Source: Larix sibirica
Taxonomy: Eukaryota > Streptophyta > Pinopsida > Pinales > Pinaceae
Assembly: GCA_004151065.3 (NCBI GenBank)
Contig: NWUY0300048673.1
Coordinates: 1 to 25,010 of the forward strand
Length of the DNA: 25,010 bases
Direction: 5' to 3'
In this document: positions 11,724 to 18,910 of the stretch, piece after piece
Position numbering within the stretch: position 1 is the stretch's first letter
Layout of the letters: every line of letters begins with the position of its first letter
Program-made: the position numbers and the translations under genes
The notes under the pieces: generated by a model
What the model was told of the DNA's origin: nothing
Database searches by the model: none
What the model saw: the letters and a program-made list of their open reading frames with translations, nothing else

Positions 11724-12627
11724 ATTGGGTTTAGAGCATCATTTTAGGCCCGCTTCGCACCATCTGTTTTCATCATTGTTTCAGCAAGGCAGTTGGCTTC
11801 TTAATTAATAATTGCTTCCATGCTTCTGGCAATAAAGCTGGTTGTACTTCGTCGAAACGAAAGTACTGTTACCACAAGGTTCAAGCATGTGAAATGGTTG
11901 TCTTCATTGATATGGAGGTAATCGGCTGGTACATCGCCATGAAGGATAATATTCTCGTCTATGCAGGGAAGAGAGACAATCTTTTGGATCCAAGGATGAT
12001 CTACTTCCTGCTCTCATCCAAAATCCTATAAATATTCACGTCTCGGCGGGTATTATCAAGCTGAGAAAGAAATATTTCAAGAATTGGCTAAATTATCCCG
12101 TGGTTTTATGTTGGCTAAGTGTTGTGGATTGGGAAGTTATGGCTCCCCATATGAGGGCCAGTAGTCGCAGGGGCTCTAGTTGGGGTGGTAGCTCTACTCG
12201 GCCAGGGGGAGAAGGCCGCTTGCCCGACGAGGGTTCGTCTCAGCAGCAATCTTTGGAGATGGAGGCACTGGTTCCTCTGCCCTTTAATTGGGGCACTCAA
12301 TATCTTGCGCAGACTCCGGCTCACATCGAGGCTCAAATTGCTCATAGAGAGGTCTCCCTCCTACGTGAATATGAAGCCCACCTGGGCAGGAAATTGGTTG
12401 CCAACACCTTCTAGGCGGTTCAGATTCTTCTGGCCTGTGACATCCAAGCTAGGCACCAGCTAGCTCATGGCATTCGGGAGGCTATTCAGATTATCAAAGG
12501 TGGTCAGCAGACCAATGCAGTTGGATTTCTCCTGCTCAAATCGGCACTTAAGAACTACTTGGATCTTGCCAAGGATCTTCCTCAGGAGGAACCAAGGTCT
12601 CCAAGGAGGGAGCCACTGACTCCCTGA
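11724..12627 (+). pseudogene. Coding-like tail of the LINE beyond RNase H, function unknown
   Basis: After TAA 11721 the sequence stays GC-richer than its surroundings and reads as protein in two successive frames. The first (about 11741-12029, ending at a TAA) contains CEMVVFIDMEVIGWYIAMKD and LLDPRMIYFLLSSKIL. The second (12031-12627) contains GIIKLRKKYFKNWLNYP, a Ser/Arg/Gly-rich stretch (RASSRRGSSWGGSSTRPGG), then a helix-rich part (AHREVSLLREYEAHLGRK, and after a TAG at 12412 LAHGIREAIQIIKGGQQT), ending PRREPLTP with TGA 12625. The preceding ORF2 frame (11421-11720) is also open and of unknown family. No known domain is apparent. It may be an extra ORF2 or ORF3 domain peculiar to this LINE lineage, a transduced or captured host sequence, or a remnant of another element. 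Classic plant LINEs go from RNase H straight to a short 3' UTR. Confidence 0.5.
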
Positions 12628-12955
12628 TTGGCTTTACAGTTCTTCCATCCTACGGTTGGTTTTCGGTTGGCCTCTGGTTTTTGTTTCTGCTTGTTCATTA
12701 TATGGCTTTTTTTCATCTGCCTCTGGTATATTCAGTCTCTGCGCAGACTCGGGTTAAGTAACGGGACTCTTTTGTTCTGGGGGCCGTTAGGCCAAGGATT
12801 TAGGTTTTTTTTTTGATAGACTATCTTTAGAAAATTCAACCATGCCGGGGGTCACCAATGGTGTACGAGCAGTGGCTCACTCGTCTGTATTTTTACTCTG
12901 TTTATTATTCAGTTTTCAGTAATAGAAGGTGCTACAGCTTACTTACAAAAAAAAA
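12628..12955 (+). other. LINE 3' UTR and poly(A) tail
   Basis: The segment is T-rich with repeated TGG/TTT words (for example GGTTTTCGGTTGGCCTCTGG), has a T9-type run near 12809, and ends AATAGAAGGTGCTACAGCTT, a few bases and an A9 tract at 12947-12955. This is the usual 3' end of a plant LINE, where reverse transcription starts from the poly(A). The next base begins the 1-kb direct repeat. Confidence 0.75.
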
Positions 12956-13962
12956 TTAAGTGGACGTTAAAATAATACTTTATCATTATGTATATAAGAA
13001 AAAAATTTGCTTATGCACATCCCTATGATCTACAACCCATTCTTAATAGTCTTGTTGTTTTGACTTATGAGGGTCCACACAACCTTAAAATTCTAACTAA
13101 CTATTATGTTGATCCTATAACACAAAAATGAATTTATCTATATATTCCCATTACACAAAAAGGAATTTATGTACATATCTATGACCTTTACAAAAAATGG
13201 CTAATAGAAAAACTTATCTTCATACAACATGATGAACTTTGCAATGAAACATGTAATCAAGTCCAACCAATAAAGTGTTTTTTAAACAAGAAACATTTTT
13301 CCAATGATTGAGCTGAGACAGGTTGCATATAATACAAAATGTAAAAATATAATGTGCCATAATTTAACATATTCGAATCCTATAGTAAGGGTTGCAGGGT
13401 AGAAGGGGTATGAACCTCCATTGCATTCTATTTATGTACCCCATCATGAGGTTGGTCACAAGCTCATTAACCTCCCAAATACATCAACGAAGAGAGTGCA
13501 TCTGATTGTTGATTGAGATGTTAAATGCTAGAGTTGGGTATGTATATTAAGCTCTTCAATTCTTCCACGATATGATAGAAAGATAATTGTTTATTGATAG
13601 TGTTTTATTGTATATGTGTACTACTTGAACCCCACTAGATAATTTGAAGGATACTAACAGAAAAAACAAGTTTTACTTCACTAAATTAAGCAAGCAAGAA
13701 GTAACTAGGGTTCTGTAGAGAAGGGAAGAGAGGAACCTATAACTTATGCTCCTTGATCATTCTTCCAATGTTGAATGGATGCGTAAGAGAAGGAGGTCGT
13801 AGCCCCGTGAGTATTGCACACAACACAATCAAAAACACCTTCTTATTCTATAGTAACAAAACCCTATATCTCATTCAAAAAAATAAGTGAAAACCCTTCT
13901 AGATATACTTGATTAGTTCAATGAAGGAAAGGGAAAATTATTCAAGTAAAAATAGTTAACCA
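12956..13962 (+). repeat. 1-kb direct repeat, copy 1
   Basis: About 1,007 bases match 16962-17971 colinearly, with roughly 5% substitutions and a few 1-2 base indels by eye (denser in the first 420 bases). Homology starts at TTAAGTGGACGTTAAAATAA, right after the LINE poly(A), and ends at ATAGTTAACCA, next to the N at 13963. The repeat itself has no sizeable reading frame. If the ends are taken as TGGACG and TTAACCA it would begin TG and end CA like an LTR, with short imperfect inverted termini (TGG/CCA). However, no primer-binding site follows copy 1, no polypurine tract precedes copy 2, and the outer flanks do not match. It may be an LTR of a non-autonomous element, the end of a longer gypsy LTR, or a plain duplication. 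The strand is arbitrary. Confidence 0.9.
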
Positions 13963-13963
13963 N
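13963..13963. other. Single ambiguous base (N) at the repeat edge
   Basis: This is the only N in the window. It lies immediately after the last base of homology between the two 1-kb repeat copies (GTTAACCA then N). It may mark a consensus disagreement or an assembly join, so continuity across this point should be treated with caution. Confidence 0.95.
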
Positions 13964-15486
13964 TGAGTGCAATGGAATGTAGGTGATGTACAATTCAATA
14001 AGGATCATGAGAATTAGGGATTATGTTCTCTAAACTCCATTTAAACTCAGTAAGTGGATATCAATTCCTACCTACTCGAGTTGTTAAGTGAAATTTGATC
14101 CACGTGATTATAGGGACTAAGAATATGACACTAGTAAGACTTTAGCATTCAACTTAAATTTCAATTTTATACACTTTTTATGAAATAGGGGGGAGTAGGC
14201 TACCCCACTATCGTTTCTTGTGCATTTATGAATTAATGAACTGAACACCAATCTTATGAGTCTGTACTTTTGTTATGACATAAATATTTGGTTGAACTAC
14301 TTGCCGTAATCTGATTTCGTGATGCTCCTTAAGAAGCCTTGATCAAGGGCCCACTCAACGTCTCTGAAGGAAGGTGGAGTTCCACTATGTTTTAGTACGC
14401 CTTTCTTTATTTATGCATGTGTTGATTACAATTTCCAATTCTTACAGTAATTTTGCATATTGATTTAATTTATGTTACAATGTCTGTAGTAGTTTCGTAG
14501 TAGTTGTTACATGATGCTATTTTTTGCATTATTTTATAATTTTATTGCATAATGATCAATAATAATCTCATATTTATATGCTTTGGGTGTACATCCATCA
14601 TTAGATAGCTTGTTTCCTTAATAATGTGAATCTGCAAAATAGAGGATAGCCTACTTGAATTCCTCTTAATGATTAGGATGAGGATTGTACACACATTATA
14701 GATTGTTAGATGCATAGGTAGGAGAATAAAGATGAAGTGATCATCATTTTGTTTATGAATTTATATAGTTAGTTTAATCCATGAGTTATAATTACATATA
14801 TTTTGCATTGCACATCATCAAATTAGAACATTCTTTCAATCGATAAATTAAAATAAGAACCTATGGGATTACAACAATCTTAGTGTAATAATAAATGCCA
14901 CCAAAAATATTCTCTATGGTTTTGTTTCATGTATCCACTCTATTATGCATTTGTTAACCCATCACTGTTAGAGTACTGTCTCACAAATTAAAGCATGTGT
15001 TCAACATATGCAAAGTTCAATTGTGCATTATTGTAACTTTGGGAGTGGCTTGGCATGTGATCTCTTTCTGATGGAAACACTTAGTAAAATCATTTGTAAC
15101 TAGGATGGGATAGGCTACATTTTATATTACATACATGCATTGCATATTACATGAATTTTTTTTAATCTCATAAAATCCAAATTAGAACGAGCAGTGCCAC
15201 AAATGAAAGGGATCACACAAAGAGAAGTTTTAATTGGAAATTTCCCTTAACGCATTTTTGAGGTAGGGTATAAATAAAAAGAGATAAAAAAAGGCCTAAA
15301 AATGGATGTATATTAGAATATCTAGTGAAAATAAAAGTGAGTTTACTGATATAGAAAATGAATTAATGATATTCCTTAGTATCTTTCTAAGGAAAGTACT
15401 ATACCATAAGTTCAATAATAAATCCATGTCAATAAAAACTATGGATAGCTCATACCCCAAAATTCACAAAAGGAATAATTAATATT

Positions 15487-15545
15487 AACTAGCATAGCCA
15501 CTTAACTTGTGGTAGGTGAACATCGATAGGCCACAAATAAGTAAC
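15487..15545 (+). repeat. Short dispersed repeat, copy 1
   Basis: About 55 bases starting AACTAGCATAGCCACTTAAC align with 24827-24882 at roughly 74% identity. About 12 of 13 mismatches are transitions, mostly C-to-T or G-to-A, consistent with decay of methylated cytosines in an old repeat. No terminal structure is evident. Confidence 0.55.
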
Positions 15546-16041
15546 AAGTTATATATTACTTGTTCCACATGCATAGTTGTAATCACCTATTTTCTATGCC
15601 TTAGCTACATGTTATTACTCGCCTTCTTCTAGTTAAATGGATTGTCTGGCATCGAGCCCATAAAATCAATTTGGAGAGTACACTTGTCTCATCCTAGTGC
15701 AATCTAGGATCCGTGAAGATCGACCTCTATCCTAAATAAAAAATGAAAAGAATAACACCAATAAATACTATTCTAACACCTATCGATGTAATTACAGTTG
15801 ATACAAATTTACTAATCAAGAAAATCGTTGAATGCCAGTAATTTTTGTATCAATTTCTACAAAAAGCTGTAATAGAAAACCGGATAAGACCTGCCTCGTT
15901 GTCATCCTATTCTTGTGGACAAGATCTTGTAATTGATGTGAACAAACAACCCGGTCTCCTCTACTATATATTTATTCAAATTAGTCCTTCGTAGAGGGTC
16001 GGTGAACAAAGGAGAATGCATTACGTAGGGTGTTATGTTAA

Positions 16042-16105
16042 AATGACCTTTGGAAAAAGTGAGAGTCAACCCAATATGACTTTTGGTGAACCTCCAAAGG
16101 TCGTT
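16042..16105. repeat. Imperfect inverted repeat, 13-bp arms
   Basis: AATGACCTTTGGA at 16042-16054 pairs with TCCAAAGGTCGTT at 16093-16105 (12 of 13 positions), with a 38-base loop. It could form a hairpin. No target-site duplication or MITE-like framing is visible, so its origin is unknown. Confidence 0.5.
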
Positions 16106-16114
16106 AAAATGCAT

Positions 16115-16133
16115 TGCACATTAACAATGTGCA
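16115..16133. repeat. Perfect 8-bp palindrome with 3-base centre
   Basis: TGCACATT, then AAC, then AATGTGCA. It is a perfect inverted repeat but short enough to arise by chance in AT-rich DNA. Confidence 0.5.
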
Positions 16134-16202
16134 TATTTTATATTTCAAGGTGAGATTCTTTTCCATTATGCCTTTCACCATCATGACTGAATGTGAAGAT
16201 GA

Positions 16203-16272
16203 GATCTATGTGGACAAGCGAAACTTTAATTATGTGGGATCTATGTGGAATATTAAAACTTTGACTATGTTT
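16203..16272 (+). repeat. 35-bp tandem duplication, diverged
   Basis: The units 16203-16237 and 16238-16272 both begin GATCTATGTGGA and share AAACTTT and TATGT further on, about 26 of 35 positions. The reading frame through them is open (16157-16296), but no protein family is recognisable. Confidence 0.5.
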
Positions 16273-16961
16273 ATTTGTGGGAAGATTATTATATGACAAA
16301 TTGGTTATATGACTAGGATGACAAGAAGGTAGAACTTAATCCTCTATTCCACTATCGATATGTTCATTACTTAGATTTAGTTATGATTTATTTATTTGTA
16401 AAATGTGTTTTGAGATCATATTCATTGGTTTCAAAAATTGTTTAGTGTATTAATTTTTTATGAGAGTAATATAGTTTTAATGAATTATTATTATTTTGTC
16501 TATTAATGTTTGGGATTGAGATAATGGGTTTATGTTTAAACATGAGATGTAAAGTCTATTTCTGTGTTTGAGAAATTTTTAAGGATTCATATTATTCCAA
16601 AGTGTAAAAATTTTGGAAAATTGGATTGATTCTTAAAATAGTAATTATAAAATCTTTGACAATATTTTTGTAAAGATATTCAAATTTAAAAAAAAAAATT
16701 ATAATCTTTAGAAAATTACAACTATTTTTAAAGTAAAATAATTTTATCTTATATATTTTAGGTAATCATTTTTAGAAAAAAAGGGAAAAGACTAATCCTT
16801 TTTTTGGAAAAAAACATGGAAAAATAGCCCATGGGTGAATTTAAGGCCCTAAAATTTTACCTGGTGTGTGAGTGAGAGAATGTTTGATCTCTCAGGAGTC
16901 AAAGTTCATTTCTCTCCATCATCAAAAGGTTTAAAACATATGTCCAACAAGCCAAATTAAT

Positions 16962-17971
16962 TTAAGTGGACGTTAAAATAATACTTTATCTTTTTGTATA
17001 TAAGGAAAAAATTTTCTTATGCACATCCCTATGATCTACAACCCATTATTAATAATCTTGTTGTTTTGACTTATGAGGGTCCACACAACCATAAAATTCT
17101 AACTAACTATTATGCTGATCCTGTAACACAAAAATGAATTTATCTATATATATTCCCATTACACAAAAAGAAATTTATCTACATATCTATGAACTTTACA
17201 AAAAATGGCTAATAGACAAACTTAACTTCATACAGCATGCTAAACTTTGCAATGAAATGTGTAATCAAGTCCAACCAGTAAAGTGTTTTTTAAACATGAA
17301 ACATTTTCCCAATGATTGAGTTGAGACAGGTTGCATATAATACAAAATGTAAAAATATAATGTGCCATAATTTAACATATTGCAGTCCTATAGTAAGGGT
17401 TGCAGGGTAGAAGGGGTATGAACCTCCATTGCATTCTATTTATGTACCCCATCATGAGGTTGGTCACAGGCTCATTAACCTCCCAAATACATCAATGAAG
17501 AGACTGCATCTGATTATTGATTGAGATGTTGAATGCTAGAGTTGGGTCTGTAGACTAAGCTCTTCTATTCTTCCACACTATGATAGAAAGATAATTGTTT
17601 ATTGATAGTGTTTTATTGTATATGTGTGCTACTTGAACCCCACTAGATAATTTGAAGGATACTAATACATAAAAACAAGTTTTACTTCACTAAATTAAGC
17701 AAGCAAGAAGTAACTAGGGTTCTATAGAGAAGGGAAGAGAGGAACCTATAACTTATGCTCCTTGATCATTCTTCTAATGTTGAATGGATGAGAAAGAGAA
17801 GTAGGTTCTAGCCCCACGAATATTGCACACAAGACGAGCAAAAACACCTTCTTATTCTATAGTAACAAAACCCTATATCTCATTCACAAAAATAAGTGAA
17901 AACCCTTGTAGATATACTTGATTAGTTCAATGAAGGAAAGGGAAAATTATTCAAGTAAAAATAGTTAACCA
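16962..17971 (+). repeat. 1-kb direct repeat, copy 2
   Basis: This is the partner of 12956-13962, offset by 4,006 bases. It is preceded by CAAGCCAAATTAA and followed by ACAACAAGCAAATAAGG, neither of which matches the flanks of copy 1. On the minus strand it lies directly downstream of the gypsy LTR region (TATA at 18320-18328, AATAAA at 18006-18011). It could therefore be the 3'-terminal part of that LTR rather than an independent unit; in that reading the LTR would run from 18924 to about 16967 and end in TCCA. Confidence 0.9.
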
Positions 17972-18005
17972 ACAACAAGCAAATAAGGAGGGGAGGAAAT
18001 GATAT

Positions 18006-18011
18006 TTTATT
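18006..18011 (-). terminator. Possible polyadenylation signal in the gypsy LTR
   Basis: AATAAA on the minus strand, about 310 bases after the TATA box. This is a suitable place for the R/U5 boundary of an LTR, but the motif is common in AT-rich DNA. Confidence 0.35.
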
Positions 18012-18319
18012 ATGATAAGAAAATATCGCATCCCTATATCGATTGATTTGAGTGGTGAGATGGATCCAAGTAATTTATCTTTGGATTCATTCATTTTCAA
18101 GGCTCCCTCATCTCCAGTGGTCATGAAAGATGCCATCCAACAATCCTCCGATGATTGTTCTCAATCATTTACAATCAAATTGGACAAGTGGATACACAGG
18201 GACAAATTATAACTTCCATCATGTGAGATGAAAACCAATCTAAGATCTCTCCAAAGCTCCAAGAGCAATCCAAAATCTATCTAGATAAAAAATCTAGCTA
18301 TCCTATATGAAGGAGGACC

Positions 18320-18328
18320 TTTTTATAG
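18320..18328 (-). promoter_or_regulatory. TATA box of the gypsy LTR promoter
   Basis: The minus strand reads GCCTATAAAAAGG, a textbook plant TATA element, about 600 bases downstream of the LTR's inner edge. Transcription of the next element copy would start about 30 bases further on the minus strand, near 18290. Confidence 0.6.
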
Positions 18329-18910
18329 GCTTCTTATATCCTTCTAGGGTTTTTACATGAAGAAAGGGTCCTCAATAGTTATCAAAGTGGACTAATCAAC
18401 TATGGATCATGCTTTGATCAAGTTTGGCTAATTCAAGGGGGTATGGGAGACTTTGACTCTACTCTTGCACCTAATGGGCATGTGGTATTCCTTACTCATG
18501 TAACTTGAGAATCACACATTATATAGAAATATTAACATGTAATGAACGATAAATAAGCAACAAAAAACCAAAAATATGAGATAATAATAGTATAATATGG
18601 TAGAAAAAGAGCTTTGTTATTAAGGGAACAATGTTCACATACCTCTTTTTGTAAGGATACCATTCACTTGAGCAGATCTTCGTTACAATATTCTTCACAA
18701 AACACTTCATAACATTGGATCTTCTGAAATAGGCTCCAAATGTACGAAACCCTAACTACTTGACATGGTCAAAAGACAATTTCCAAGTGGGTCTTAATAA
18801 AAAAAGAGACCGTTTTTACATTGATTGTCGAACACTAAATTATTTGGCCTTATTACATAGTTATGGTCTTGTACGATGTATGATTAATTCTTAGAGTAAG
18901 GCAAGTTAAT

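Larger units (their letters stand above)
5463..12955 (+). mobile_element. L1-type LINE retrotransposon, near full length, inactive
   Basis: The element of about 7.5 kb has the order expected of a plant L1-like LINE: GC-richer 5' UTR, ORF1 with zinc knuckle, ORF2 with AP endonuclease, reverse transcriptase, Cys/His region and RNase H, T-rich 3' UTR, and a terminal A9 tract at 12947-12955. The left limit is set by a sharp rise in GC just after 5460 and by the start of the opposing pseudogene; it is uncertain by tens of bases. I could not find a convincing target-site duplication: the bases after the poly(A) begin TTAAGTGG, and only a weak six-base match (ATTAAG) occurs near 5435. Multiple stops, frameshifts and altered catalytic residues show it cannot now mobilise itself. 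The 900 bases after the RNase H domain are unusual and listed separately. Confidence 0.85.
13964..16961. other. AT-rich DNA between the two direct repeats, no gene seen
   Basis: About 3 kb with no convincing coding frame, RNA gene, or gag/pol motif on either strand. It holds a short dispersed repeat (15487-15545), an inverted-repeat pair (16042-16054 with 16093-16105), a small palindrome (16115-16133), a 35-bp tandem duplication (16203-16272), and an A/T-run-rich part at 16560-16830. If the 1-kb repeats are LTRs, this would be the internal region of a non-coding (LARD-like) element; I see no direct support for that. Confidence 0.5.

Noticed and set aside
12185-12463. 92-codon plus-strand ORF overlapping the LINE tail
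   Set aside because: The overlapping frame 12031-12627 is longer and has more protein-like composition.
16962-17971. Recent tandem duplication or assembly duplicate of one allele
   Set aside because: About 5% divergence with scattered substitutions and indels is too much for a duplicate assembly of the same molecule, though haplotype effects near the N are not fully excluded.
18012-18212. 66-codon plus-strand ORF and its antisense partner at 17951-18136
   Set aside because: Both lie in the gypsy LTR, between its TATA box and the repeat; no motif is seen in either.
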